From assembly GCF_014189455.1 (NCBI RefSeq), contig NZ_CP050296.1:868001-932000 (forward strand): a stretch of DNA of 64,000 bases, written 5' to 3'. The notes below the pieces were generated by a model. It worked only from the letters and a program-made list of their open reading frames with translations. It did no database searches and was not told where the DNA came from. This stretch comes from Mesorhizobium huakuii. Lineage in GTDB: Bacteria; Pseudomonadota; Alphaproteobacteria; Rhizobiales; Rhizobiaceae. Of this stretch, positions 45,055 to 56,103 are shown piece after piece. Each line of letters begins with the position of its first letter. Positions within the stretch are counted from its first letter, which is position 1. Made by a program: the position numbers and the translations under genes.

Positions 45055-45230
45055 GGTTTTCTCCTTGGGGGTGCCGCGTGGCCGTTCCGGCCGTGATATC
45101 CAGCTAGTGATAACGATGCACAAACGCCGCTGTCAAACGCAACCCCCGAAGTGGTTGAGCCAGCGCGCCAGTGATTGAGCCAGAGGCGTTGGGCCAGAGA
45201 ACCCAGCCGTTTTCGATGGCGTGGGATGAA

Positions 45231-45626
45231 TTACAGCACCGTGTGTCCCGCCTCGACCAGATGCTGTCTCGCCGCATCCTGATCCGCCGCCTTCACCAGC
45301 AAATGATCGCCATCGAAGGTGGACACCAGGAAGATGCCCAGCCCGTTTTCTGACAGCGGCTGGATGACCGACAGCACGATGCCGGTTTCGTCGAAAGCAA
45401 AAGGCCCCTGCAATTTGAAGGCGACCCAGTCACCATCGTGCTTGACCGTGCCTGGAACACGATCCTGCAGGCACGTGATCGAAAGCTCGTCGTCGGTCCT
45501 GGTGATGCTGACGAAGCCCGGCCCGTCCGCCCAGCCGGGAATGCTGTCGCCCGCTCCGAGCCGCGAAATCGCGTACGGCCCGGGAAGTTGCTTCAATTTG
45601 ACCCTGGCCGCCATCGTCGTATCCAT
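45231..45626 (-). CDS. ACT-domain protein
   Basis: A 131-residue protein with two ACT-like halves: the first around GFVSITRTDDELSITCLQD, the second around ETGIVLSVIQPLSENGLGIFLVSTFDGDHLLV, the latter typical of ACT_7/CASTOR-like domains that bind amino acids. Probably a small-molecule sensor without catalytic activity. The start is uncertain between ATG 45626 and ATG 45614; GGAGG fits neither perfectly. It ends a run with the GNAT gene 15 bases upstream, so they are probably co-transcribed. Confidence 0.78.
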   Translation of the reverse strand: MDTTMAARVKLKQLPGPYAISRLGAGDSIPGWADGPGFVSITRTDDELSITCLQDRVPGTVKHDGDWVAFKLQGPFAFDETGIVLSVIQPLSENGLGIFLVSTFDGDHLLVKAADQDAARQHLVEAGHTVL

Positions 45627-45641
45627 GCCTCCGATTGCCCG

Positions 45642-46106
45642 CTATCGCGTCAATCCCTTGCTCATATAGACCGTCATGCCACCCATGAATGGCTCCTCCC
45701 GGTCGATCGTATAGCCATGGCTTTTGTACAACAACACATTGGCGGCGAAGGCGCCATTGGTCAGCAGGCGCAACTCCGGGCGGCCGGCCTCTAGCGCCTT
45801 CTGCTCGGCCCGCTCCAGCAGCAGCCGGCCGATACCCCTGCCCTGCGCCTGCGGCGCGACGCAGACATTCTCGATCCAGAGGTGATCGTCGGCCAGCATG
45901 GTTTCGATCATCCCGACAATGCGGCCGTCCGCGACTGCGAGCTCGAAGGGATGCTCGGCAACGGCCTTCCCGTAATCGGCGCGCATCGGCAGCGGCTCGC
46001 GACCGATGACCGGCACCCATTTCGCATAGGCCGCGCGAACGATGTCCCTGATCGCGGCGGCGTCAGCGGGCTCGGCCGGCCGAAACCGGATGGAATCGTT
46101 TGTCAT
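45642..46106 (-). CDS. GNAT-family N-acetyltransferase
   Basis: A 154-residue acetyl-CoA-dependent transferase. IRFRPAEPADAAAIRDI starts the fold, and the acetyl-CoA loop VAPQAQGRGIGRLLL is at about residues 84-98. ATG 46106 has GGAG 8 bases ahead; an in-frame ATG at 46124 sits directly behind a terminator T-run. The gene is preceded by a candidate Arg-rich leader peptide and terminator, so expression may be attenuated. The acceptor (amino acid, peptide or drug) is unknown. Confidence 0.88.
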   Translation of the reverse strand: MTNDSIRFRPAEPADAAAIRDIVRAAYAKWVPVIGREPLPMRADYGKAVAEHPFELAVADGRIVGMIETMLADDHLWIENVCVAPQAQGRGIGRLLLERAEQKALEAGRPELRLLTNGAFAANVLLYKSHGYTIDREEPFMGGMTVYMSKGLTR

Positions 46107-46125
46107 CAAAAATGCTCCAGACATG

Positions 46126-46158
46126 AAAAAACCCCGCCGGCGTTGTCGCGGGCGGGGC
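46126..46158 (-). terminator. Intrinsic terminator directly upstream of the GNAT gene (candidate attenuator)
   Basis: On the minus strand a GCCCCGCC arm, a C-C mismatch, a GCG/CGC inner stem with ACAA loop and a GGCGGGGT arm are followed by a run of six T. This is a textbook Rho-independent terminator. It ends 1-2 bases before an in-frame ATG of the GNAT gene, so it must be read through for the gene to be expressed from upstream. Confidence 0.75.
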
Positions 46159-46192
46159 TGGAAACGAACGAACCGGATCTATCCTGCCGGGT

Positions 46193-46270
46193 TTATCGTC
46201 GCGCAATCAGCTTGCCGCTCCGCTTGGTGCGGCGGCGTCGCTGGGTGTAGGTGGGCGCGAGAGCGAACAT
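46193..46270 (-). CDS. Arg-rich 25-residue leader peptide (candidate)
   Basis: An ATG-to-TAA micro-ORF with eight Arg and two Lys among 25 residues, including four Arg codons in a row (CGA CGC CGC CGC) and CGA CGA just before the stop. It ends 34 bases before the terminator. No ribosome site precedes it, but a TTGACA lies 30 bases upstream, so the message could begin at the ATG, as known for the rhizobial trpL leader. The layout of micro-ORF, terminator and structural gene is that of an attenuator; a role in sensing arginine supply or ribosome stalling is inference. Confidence 0.45.
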   Translation of the reverse strand: MFALAPTYTQRRRRTKRSGKLIARR

Positions 46271-46276
46271 AATGCC

Positions 46277-46306
46277 AAGCTGGCGCAGGAAGAACGGCGC
46301 TGTCAA
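46277..46306 (-). promoter_or_regulatory. Possible promoter of the leader peptide/GNAT unit
   Basis: TTGACA (46306-46301) is a perfect -35. The best -10 at 18-base spacing is CAGCTT (46282-46277), a weak match. Initiation six to seven bases further would fall on the leader ATG. Confidence 0.4.
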
Positions 46307-46333
46307 GGTTTGGAAATTTGCGGCGCCCTCCAA

Positions 46334-46523
46334 ACTTCGTCATCCACGGGCGGAGCAGCCGCGTAGCGGCGTCGCGGAGACCCGAGGATCCATGCCGCGA
46401 CCTTGCTGACGGGTGCAGCGGAGCAGGATTCCGAACCGTGGCAACGCTTTTCAGGTCGCGGCATGGATCCTCGGGTCTGTGCCGCGTCGCTTCGCTCCTT
46501 GCTCCGCCCGTGGATGACGAAGT
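46334..46523. repeat. Large inverted repeat (about 70-base arms)
   Basis: The arms 46334-46403 and 46453-46523 begin and end with ACTTCGTCATCCACGGGCGG and its complement; the inner ends match as GACCCGAGGATCCATGCCGC. The middle of each arm differs. The centre is about 50 bases. It fills the space between the SDR gene and the leader region, and looks like a dispersed palindromic intergenic element of the kind seen in rhizobial genomes. No open frame inside it is credible. Confidence 0.8.
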
Positions 46524-46599
46524 GTTGGGCGCTTCAGCCAATCGCCAGAGGCATACGGCTCTTCAATGCGAGCGAACGTCAAACGCCCGCGCCGCGCCC

Positions 46600-47340
46600 C
46601 TAATACTCCTGCGCCGTCGGCCGAAACAGGATCTCGTTGATATCGACCTCATCCGGCTGGCTCATGGCGAACACCACCGTCCTGGCGAAGGAATCGGCCG
46701 GGATGGCCACCCGGTCGTAGAGCGCGCGCACGCCCTGGGCGACATCGAGCTCGGTGACGCTGGCGGGCAGCTCCGTCGCCACGGCGCCCGGCGAGATGAT
46801 GGTGGTGCGGATGTTGTAGGGTTTCACTTCCTGCCGCAGCCCTTCCGAGATGACCCGCACCGCGTGCTTGGTCGCGGCATAGACGGCACCTCCCGGCCCG
46901 ACCTTGTGGCCGGCGACCGACGACACATTGATGATGTGGCCGCTCTTCTGCGTCTTCATATGCGGCAAGGCGGCGGCGATGCCGTAAAGCACGCCCTTGA
47001 TGTTGACGTCGATCATCCGGTCCCAGTCGTCGACCTTGCCGCGCTCGAGCGGCGAGTGCGGCATCAGCCCGGCATTGTTGAATGATGACGTCGACGCGGC
47101 CATGTGTTTTGACCGCATGGTCGACAAGCCGCCGGACCTGGCCGACATCGGTGACGTCGGTCGAAAGGATCGCGTCTTTGCCAAGCGAAAGCTCAGCGGC
47201 CAGCGCCTCGAGCCGGTCGAGGCGGCGCGCCCCCAGCACCAGCTTCGCGCCCTCTTTCGCCAAAAGCGTTCGGCTGCTTCGCCAAGCCCGCTGCTGGCGC
47301 CGGTGATGACGACGACCTTGTCCTTGATGTTGTCGGTCAT
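46600..47340 (-). pseudogene. Short-chain dehydrogenase/reductase with two compensating frameshifts
   Basis: The frame is open for 246 codons, but residues of about 25-86 are nonsense for the family. A missing C near 47266 shifts the frame and an extra T near 47082 shifts it back. The other frame between these points gives the expected [20 protein letters not shown] and THGRVDVII. Outside it the protein is a normal [23 protein letters not shown], and [12 protein letters not shown], a paralogue of the SDR at 28767. If real, the Rossmann fold would be destroyed; sequencing error is the simpler reading. Last gene of the cupin-MFS-AKR run. Confidence 0.75.
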
Positions 47341-47363
47341 GGGATTTTCCTTCCGGTTGCGCC

Positions 47364-49824
<2,461 letters not shown>

Positions 49825-49841
49825 TTTTCTGGCTCCGGCGA

Positions 49842-50237
49842 TCAGGCCTTGTACTGCGCGTCGCTGACATGCTCCATCCAGTCGACGGCCTTGCCGTCGA
49901 GCGCTTCCTGGATGGCGATGTGGGTCATGGCGGTGGTGGGGGCCGCGCCATGCCAGTGCTTTTCGCCGGGCTCGAAGCGAACCACGTCGCCCGGCCGTAT
50001 TTCTTCTATCGGCCCGCCCTCGCGCTGCACGCGGCCGCAGCCGGCGGTGACGATCAAGAGCTGGCCGAGCGGATGGGTATGCCACGCGGTGCGCGCGCCG
50101 GGCTCGAAGGTAACGGCATTGCCGGCGGCGCGGGCCGGCGCAATGGCCGCGAACAGCGGATCGATGCGCACCGTGCCGGTGAACCAGTCGCCGGGGCCCT
50201 TGCCAGAGGCTTGCGAGCCGCTTCGCTTGATATCCAT
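49842..50237 (-). CDS. Cupin-domain protein (quercetinase/decarboxylase-like)
   Basis: A 131-residue single cupin. Metal ligands: two His in AWHTHPLGQ (motif 1) and the late motif PGEKHWHGA. It resembles the small cupins annotated as carboxymuconolactone decarboxylase-associated, often found in LysR-AKR-MFS modules. First gene of the run on this strand and divergent from LysR, which probably controls all four. Confidence 0.85.
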   Translation of the reverse strand: MDIKRSGSQASGKGPGDWFTGTVRIDPLFAAIAPARAAGNAVTFEPGARTAWHTHPLGQLLIVTAGCGRVQREGGPIEEIRPGDVVRFEPGEKHWHGAAPTTAMTHIAIQEALDGKAVDWMEHVSDAQYKA

Positions 50238-50405
50238 GGTCTTTTTCCTTCTTCACGCCGGGCAGGACGCTGCCACTGGCTTGAGGGGCCGCCGAGTTCG
50301 GGCAGCCGCCCATGATGGTGTCTATGTGATGGCGTCTATTTAGCCCCTGCGATTGGTCTGGATTAGGTGCTATATCCGGCATGTACTTATGAGGAATTCT
50401 CATCA

Positions 50406-51299
50406 ATGCCGCGAGACAATCTCAACGAGCTGACCGCCTTCCTGGCGGTTGCGCGCGAAAAAAGTTTTACCCGGGCGGCGGCACAGCTCGGCGTCTCGCA
50501 ATCGGCGCTCAGCCACACGGTGCGCGCGCTGGAGGAGCGGCTGGGCGTGCGGCTGCTCACCCGCACCACGCGCAGCGTGTCGCCCACCGAGGCCGGCGAG
50601 CGCCTGGTGCGCTCCGTCGGGCCAAGGCTCGACGAGATCGAGGCCGAGCTCACCGCGCTCAGCGCCTTGCGTGAAAAGCCCGCCGGCACCATCCGCATCA
50701 CCGCCGGCGAGCATGCCGCCGACGCGGTGCTGTGGCCGGCGATCGCCCGGCTTTTGCCGGACTATCCCGACATCAAGGTCGAGATCATCGTCGACTACGG
50801 CCTGACCGATATCGTCGCCGAGCGCTACGATGCCGGCGTGCGGCTCGGCGAACAGGTGGCGCACGACATGATCGCGGTGCGCATCGGCCCCGACATGCGC
50901 ATGGCGGTGGTCGGCGCGCCGGCCTATTTCGCCCGGCGGCCAAAGCCGCGCGTGCCGCAGGACCTGACCACCCACAATTGCATCAATCTGCGCCTGCCGA
51001 CCTATGGCGGGCTCTATGCCTGGGAATTCGAAAGAGCCGGCCGCGAGCTGAAAGTGCGCGTCGAGGGCCAGCTGATCTTCAACACGGCAGGGCTGCGCAT
51101 GAATGCCGTGCTCGCAGGCCTCGGCCTCGCCTATCTGCCCGAGGACCAGGTGCGCGCACCGCTGGCCGACGGCCGGCTGGTGCGGGTGCTGGCCGACTGG
51201 TGCGCGCCCTTCCCCGGCTACCACTTCTATTACCCCAGCCGTCGCCAGGCGACGCCTGCCTTCTCGCTGCTGGTCGATGCGTTGCGCTATCGGGGCTAG
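50406..51299 (+). CDS. LysR-family transcriptional regulator
   Basis: A 297-residue regulator with FTRAAAQLGVSQSALSHTV and the full effector domain, ending LVDALRYRG. ATG 50406 was chosen over upstream starts because it gives the normal family N-terminus. It is a close paralogue of the LysR at 6650. It diverges from the cupin gene with about 170 bases between starts, and is the likely regulator of cupin-MFS-AKR-SDR. Confidence 0.9.
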   Translation: MPRDNLNELTAFLAVAREKSFTRAAAQLGVSQSALSHTVRALEERLGVRLLTRTTRSVSPTEAGERLVRSVGPRLDEIEAELTALSALREKPAGTIRITAGEHAADAVLWPAIARLLPDYPDIKVEIIVDYGLTDIVAERYDAGVRLGEQVAHDMIAVRIGPDMRMAVVGAPAYFARRPKPRVPQDLTTHNCINLRLPTYGGLYAWEFERAGRELKVRVEGQLIFNTAGLRMNAVLAGLGLAYLPEDQVRAPLADGRLVRVLADWCAPFPGYHFYYPSRRQATPAFSLLVDALRYRG

Positions 51300-51367
51300 A
51301 ACGTCTGGACTGTATTCGCGGTCGTTCTATCTTCGCGATCAAGCCTGATCTATGCGGAGCCATCGCC

Positions 51368-51744
51368 GTGACCGAGACCGACCTCTATCGAGGCTACATC
51401 GACTGTCTCAACAATCAGGATTGGGCGCGACTGCATCGCTTCGTTCATGACGAGGTACACTACAATGGCGACCGCGTCGGGCTATCGGGCTACCGCTCCA
51501 TGCTGGAACGGGATTTTCGCGAAATTCCGGACCTCTATTTCGACGTCCAGCTGCTGATCGCCGATCCACCCTTCATCGCCAGCCGCCTGCAGTTCAACTG
51601 TACGCCAAAGGGGACCTTCTTCGATCTCCCCATCAACGGCAAAAGGTCTCTTTCAGCGAGAATGTCTTCTATGAATTTCTGGATGACAGGATCAGGAATG
51701 TCTGGTCGGTCATCGACAAGGCGGCGATCGAAGCCCAGCTTTGA
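51368..51744 (+). pseudogene. SnoaL-like ester cyclase, frameshifted
   Basis: From the GTG at 51368 the protein reads LYRGYIDCLNNQDWARL, then HYNGDRVGLSGYRSMLERDF and LQFNCTPKGTFFDLPINGK, a clear SnoaL/ester-cyclase pattern. After NGKR the frame breaks; adding one G to AAAAGG near 51645 gives VSFSENVFYEFLDD and an end at IEAQL, 125 residues in total. Probably sequencing error or recent loss. It lies alone between LysR and parD. Confidence 0.7.
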
Positions 51745-51814
51745 TGTAGGTGAATGCCTCCTTCTTGCAGGCGGTGGTAAACTTGCCTACTTTGCGCAGT
51801 AGGAGAACACACAG

Positions 51815-52096
51815 ATGGCCAATGTCGAGAAAGTGAGCGTTGCCCTCACCCCTGAAATGGCAACCATGATGCGCGAGGTTGTCGCGGCGGGCGAATACGC
51901 CTCGGCGAGCGAAGTCATGCGCGAGGCGCTGCGCGAATGGAAATTTCGTCGGATGCAGCGTGACCGGGCCGTCGACGAGTTGGGCCGGCTTTGGGATGAA
52001 GGAATGGCAAGCGGCAACGCCGTCGACAGTGGCGAGGCTTTCGCCCGGATCAAAAGCAAGCTCGATGCAAGGATCGCCGAGCGCACGTCGCGATGA
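51815..52096 (+). CDS. parD: ParD-family antitoxin
   Basis: A 93-residue ribbon-helix-helix antitoxin with EKVSVALTPEMATMMREVVAAGEYASASEVMREALREW, the ParD N-terminal domain, and an unstructured C-terminal part that wraps the toxin. AGGAG is at normal distance. The stop overlaps the parE start (ATGA). It should bind and repress the shared promoter. The C-terminal tail differs from the ParD-like tail of the gene at 34496. Confidence 0.92.
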   Translation: MANVEKVSVALTPEMATMMREVVAAGEYASASEVMREALREWKFRRMQRDRAVDELGRLWDEGMASGNAVDSGEAFARIKSKLDARIAERTSR

Positions 52097-52377
52097 CGCT
52101 TCGCCTACGACCGGAAGCCGAAGCGGATATCGAAGCCATCGCGCTCTATATCGCCGAGGACAGTCCCTCGGCGGCGTTGCGTTGGTATGATGAGATCCAT
52201 GCCCATTGCCAGCGCATCTCCGATATGCCGGGAATGGGTGTTGCCCGACCAGAAGTGCGGCCGGGCTTACGCACCTTCCCTGTAAGAAATTACCTAATCC
52301 TCTATCGTCAGATCGACGATGGCGCGGAAATTGTACGCGTGGTTCATGGCGCGCGACGGTGGCAAGAATTGCTGTAG
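52093..52377 (+). CDS. parE: ParE/RelE-family toxin
   Basis: A 94-residue toxin with LRPEAEADIEAIALYIAEDSPSAA at the start, the YLILYRQ strand and VVHGARRWQELL at the end, as in ParE proteins that attack DNA gyrase. Coupled to parD by a 4-base overlap, forming a complete type II pair. Confidence 0.92.
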   Translation: MTLRLRPEAEADIEAIALYIAEDSPSAALRWYDEIHAHCQRISDMPGMGVARPEVRPGLRTFPVRNYLILYRQIDDGAEIVRVVHGARRWQELL

Positions 52378-52446
52378 CCGGAGGGTTCGTACGACCTTTA
52401 GCCCCAACCGTTCGTAAAAATCGATCATTCCAACCAGAACAATTCG

Positions 52447-53568
52447 TTGGAAAGATCGTTTCAGGAATGGCATTCTCCCAGGGTACTCGCCTGGAGAATT
52501 GCATTGTCTTCCGCCACCCACATCGCGAACGATATTCCGAAAAGCCTGATACCGGCCGATCTGGCCACGGGCCGCAAGCGCCTCGATTCGATGTGGAACG
52601 GCGTCATTCCGGGCATCGTGCTGGTGGCGATGATCACGGCCGTCGCCTTCTCGGCGCACAATGTCTCCGGTCTCACTCTGTTCAGCCCGATGATCCTCGC
52701 CGTCGTCGCCGGCATGATCTATTCCAACGTGCTCGGCCTGCCGGCGCACGCCAAGGCCGGCATCGCCTTCTCGCAAAAGCGCCTGCTGCGCTTTGCCATC
52801 GTGCTGCTCGGCTTCCAGCTGACGCTTGGCCAGGTCGTCTCCATCGGCGCCGGCGGCGTCGGCATCGTCGCGGCGACGCTCGGCGCCACCTTCCTCTTCA
52901 CCGTCACGCTCGGCCGGCTGATCGGCGTCGACCGCAAGCTGGCGCAGCTGATTGCCGCCGGCACCTCGATCTGCGGCGCCTCGGCCATCGTCGCCACCAA
53001 CATCGTCACCGATGCGCGCGACGAGGACGTCACCTATGCCGTCGCCTCGATCACTTTGTTCGGCACCGTCGCCATGCTCGGCTTCCCGCTGCTGGCCCCT
53101 ACGCTTGGCCTCGACCAGCACGCCTTCGGCCTGTGGGCCGGCGCCTCGATCCATGAGGTGGCGCAGGTCATCGGCGCGGGCTTCCAGAACGGCACCCAGT
53201 CCGGCGAGATCGCCACCGTGGCCAAGCTGACGCGCGTCGCCATGCTGGCGCCGATGGTCATCGCGCTTGGCCTGATGGCGCGGCGCAAGACGAGCGGCGA
53301 CCAGTCTGCTGCACGGCCGCCCATGCCGTGGTTCGTCGCCGCCTTCGTCGCCGTCGTGGCGCTGAACAGCCTGGTCACCGTGCCAGCCGAAGTGAAGTCG
53401 GCGATGGCTCTCGCCACCACCATCATGCTGACCATGGGGCTCGCCGCCATGGGCCTGCAGGCCGACATTTCGCAGCTGCGCTCGCGCGGCCTGCGCCCGC
53501 TGGCTCTCGCCTTCTCCGCCTTCCTGTTCATCGGCTGCTTCAGCCTGATGCTGGTGAAGTTCGCCTAG
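52447..53568 (+). CDS. YeiH/UPF0324-type membrane protein, putative sulfate exporter family
   Basis: About 350-370 residues with ten membrane helices; [13 protein letters not shown] and [11 protein letters not shown] are family signatures. The family's transport role is not firmly known. The true start is unclear: the frame opens with a TTG at 52447 and has no ATG before residue 49 (52591). An ATG at 52467 in another frame gives an N-terminus of [10 protein letters not shown] type, so a frame error near 52490-52510 may exist. It is separated from parE by about 70 bases. Confidence 0.8.
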   Translation: MERSFQEWHSPRVLAWRIALSSATHIANDIPKSLIPADLATGRKRLDSMWNGVIPGIVLVAMITAVAFSAHNVSGLTLFSPMILAVVAGMIYSNVLGLPAHAKAGIAFSQKRLLRFAIVLLGFQLTLGQVVSIGAGGVGIVAATLGATFLFTVTLGRLIGVDRKLAQLIAAGTSICGASAIVATNIVTDARDEDVTYAVASITLFGTVAMLGFPLLAPTLGLDQHAFGLWAGASIHEVAQVIGAGFQNGTQSGEIATVAKLTRVAMLAPMVIALGLMARRKTSGDQSAARPPMPWFVAAFVAVVALNSLVTVPAEVKSAMALATTIMLTMGLAAMGLQADISQLRSRGLRPLALAFSAFLFIGCFSLMLVKFA

Positions 53569-53766
53569 GGCTCGGAGGTAGGGCTCCACGGCAACGTCCG
53601 CGCCGACCGGTCCTCAATCACGATCAAGCACGTCCTCGAACATGATCGAGGTCTCTCCTGCGTTCGTATCCGCCGATATCGCGGCATGAACACAGTACCG
53701 AACCGCTCGGGCGCCAAACCTCCAGCCCTCAGCCTTGGCGCAGGCGTTTCGGCAACGGAGATCTCA

Positions 53767-54816
53767 ATGAAGTTCTGGACCATGCTTTGCACAATTCTCG
53801 TTTCGACGATGCTGATGTTGAACGCGAGCATCGCCGGCGACACCGTCGGCGTTCGCCAATTCGCCGCCCCGTCCAAGGAGCGCGGCATCGATCTCGACGT
53901 GACGGTCTGGTACCCGGCGCAGCCAGGTGGCGAGCCGGCAAACCTTGGCGACAGCGAGCTGTTCGTCGGCACGTCAGCCATGCGCGATGCGCCGATATCA
54001 GATGGAAAATTTCCGCTGATCCTGCTGTCGCATGGCGCCGGCCTGGCGGGGACCCCGCAGGCGCTGAGCTGGATTGCAACGCCTCTGGCCAGGCAGGGCT
54101 TTGTCGTTGCTGCCCCGACGCACCCGGGAAATGGCGGGAAGAACGGATCCGCCGCCGAGACGATGAAACTCTGGCTGCGCCCCGCCGACCTCACGGCAAC
54201 GCTGGACGCGATCGGCAAGGACGGCTTTTTCGGCGATCACCTCGAGCAGTCCAAAGTCGGCGTCCTCGGTCTTTCCATGGGCGGCAACACGGCACTCGCA
54301 ATCGCCGGCGCCCGTGTCGACCCGAAACGGCTGGCGGCCTATTGCGACACGGACGCGCTCAATGCCTCGCTGTGCCAGTGGGTCAGGCAAAGCGGCGTCG
54401 ATCTCCACGCCATGGATCTGCGGCCCGCCGGCCGCGACAACAGCGACCAACGCATCCGCTTCGCCATGGCGATCGATCCCGCCCCGGTCGATGTCCTTGA
54501 CCTCAAAAGCTTCGCCGGCATCAGCATTCCGGTCGCCATCGTCAATCTTGGCCGGCCGGGAAAAATCCCCGCGACCACCGATGCTTCCGGGATTGCGAAG
54601 GCGGTTTCAAATGCCAGCTACGCGACGATCAAGGATGCCAGCCATTACAGCATGTTCGGCGCGTGCAAGCCCGGCGCGGCGGCGATCATCGTGTCCGAAG
54701 AGATCGGTGATCCCCTGTGCGATGATGGGGGTGGTCGATCGCGTGGTGAGATTCACGCACAGTTGATTGATATGGCGGCTGTGGCGTTCGATCGTGCGCT
54801 GAAGGCGGAGCGGTAG
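53767..54816 (+). CDS. Exported alpha/beta-hydrolase (dienelactone-hydrolase/PAF-acetylhydrolase-like)
   Basis: A 349-residue protein with an N-terminal signal peptide (hydrophobic core then SIAGDT). DVTVWYPAQ, LILLSHGAGLAG, the nucleophile elbow GLSMGGN near residue 165 and a late His in DASHYSMF give a hydrolase triad. GGAG precedes ATG 53767 by six bases; longer starts lack it. Two Cys pairs suggest disulfides in the periplasm. The substrate is probably an ester or lipid-like compound; unknown. Confidence 0.85.
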   Translation: MKFWTMLCTILVSTMLMLNASIAGDTVGVRQFAAPSKERGIDLDVTVWYPAQPGGEPANLGDSELFVGTSAMRDAPISDGKFPLILLSHGAGLAGTPQALSWIATPLARQGFVVAAPTHPGNGGKNGSAAETMKLWLRPADLTATLDAIGKDGFFGDHLEQSKVGVLGLSMGGNTALAIAGARVDPKRLAAYCDTDALNASLCQWVRQSGVDLHAMDLRPAGRDNSDQRIRFAMAIDPAPVDVLDLKSFAGISIPVAIVNLGRPGKIPATTDASGIAKAVSNASYATIKDASHYSMFGACKPGAAAIIVSEEIGDPLCDDGGGRSRGEIHAQLIDMAAVAFDRALKAER

Positions 54817-54868
54817 GCTTGCGAGGCAGCGCCCTACGACGCCGACGCGTTATCTCAATGGCGAGCGC

Positions 54869-55366
54869 TCAATCCTCGAAAGAACTCGCCGCCGCATAGA
54901 TCGCCGCCAGCGTCTCGATACCCGCCTGGTCGGCCTGGTCGAACCGCCCGGGCAGCGGGCTGTCGAGATCGAGCACGCCGAAAACGCCTTCATCATCTTC
55001 GAGCAGCACCACCAGTTCCGAGCGCGAATCGGCGTCGCAGGCGATGTGGCCGGGAAAATCGTGCACGTCCTTGATCAGCATCGAGGTGCCGAGTTCGACC
55101 GCCGTTCCGCACACGCCCTTGCCGACGGCGATGCGCACGCAGGCCGGCTTGCCCTGGAAAGGTCCCAGCACCAGTTCCTCGTCCGAGGCGAGGAAATAGA
55201 AGCCGGCCCAGTTGAGGTCGGGCACCATCTGGAAGATCAGTGCCGCGGTGTTGGCGGCGTTGGCGATCGAGTCGCTCTCGCCCTCCAGCAGTGCTTTCAG
55301 CTGAGCAGCGAGGTCGCGGTAGAATGCGGCCTTGTCCGAGGTGTCGATGGCCTTGGCCGCAAACAT
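54869..55366 (-). CDS. msrC: GAF-domain free methionine-(R)-sulfoxide reductase
   Basis: A 165-residue single GAF domain with the three Cys of the fRMsr family (Cys76 in KPACVRI, Cys86 in GKGVCGTA, Cys110 in HIACDADSRSE), the last being catalytic in E. coli YebR. LNWAGFYFL and GPFQGKPAC are hallmark stretches. It repairs free methionine R-sulfoxide in the cytosol. It may be co-transcribed with the GYD gene 34 bases upstream. Confidence 0.9.
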   Translation of the reverse strand: MFAAKAIDTSDKAAFYRDLAAQLKALLEGESDSIANAANTAALIFQMVPDLNWAGFYFLASDEELVLGPFQGKPACVRIAVGKGVCGTAVELGTSMLIKDVHDFPGHIACDADSRSELVVLLEDDEGVFGVLDLDSPLPGRFDQADQAGIETLAAIYAAASSFED

Positions 55367-55400
55367 GGCTTGTCTCCGTGTTCAGAATCGCGGTTGCGTT

Positions 55401-55856
55401 TCAGCAAGCTCTCTGCACCAAACGACCACCGGACGATACTAGCTTGAATTCCAGTCGCCGCGAAAGTCGGAAGAACATGCCCTGTCCGGCATTCGGCAGC
55501 ACGGCATCGAACCGTGCTGCCTTGATCAAGAAGGCAAGTCCATCAGCCGGCGGGTTTGTACGCGCCGGCAGCCTTTTGGCGGCCGCGAGCACTGCCTTCA
55601 TGTCGAGTTCTTCCAGGACAACCATCTCGGTCAGCGAGCCGCTCGCTCGCACCGCAAGGGACATGCCAATCCCCGCTGACTGGTCCGGCACCTCGCCATT
55701 GACAACGACGTCATAGATGCCGCGCGTGAACATCACGCTGGTCATCTTGCCGCCAACGCTTTCAAAAAGCGCCTTGACCGCAGCCTGCCTGTCCGAACCT
55801 TGCATCAATCCTTTGGCGGCATGAGGCGCATAGTTTGCCAAGATCGTCACTTTCAT
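55401..55856 (-). CDS. GYD-domain protein with extra C-terminal tail
   Basis: A 151-residue protein. Residues 1-100 match the GYD family (ALFESVGGKMTSVMFTRGIYDVVV then VRASGSLTEMVVLEELD), a small ferredoxin-like fold of unknown function. The last 45 residues (about 108-151) are basic, lack the family pattern and may be the product of stop loss. GGAGG precedes ATG 55856. Confidence 0.72.
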   Translation of the reverse strand: MKVTILANYAPHAAKGLMQGSDRQAAVKALFESVGGKMTSVMFTRGIYDVVVNGEVPDQSAGIGMSLAVRASGSLTEMVVLEELDMKAVLAAAKRLPARTNPPADGLAFLIKAARFDAVLPNAGQGMFFRLSRRLEFKLVSSGGRLVQRAC

Positions 55857-56103
55857 GGGTATTTCCTCCAAATGTCATTGTCTCGTGCTGCTCCATAATT
55901 CGAGCGGCACGGAGCGATTTATTTTTCGGAACAATTGCAGGCGCCCTTGGACGCGTTGGCGGCCAAGGGCCCACTGCCGGACGAATATGCGCTTTGGCTA
56001 ATATAATGACAATACCGGACAGGCCGATACTGCCGACAGGAAGGTGTCTGGCTCGGCCCGCGACATCGAACTCGCGCCGCTGACCCGCTATGTGGTGCTG
56101 GAG

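Noticed and set aside
56030..56103. Plus-strand fragment reading DIELAPLTRYVVLELF
   Set aside because: Looks protein-like but has no start, and cannot be tied to a family.
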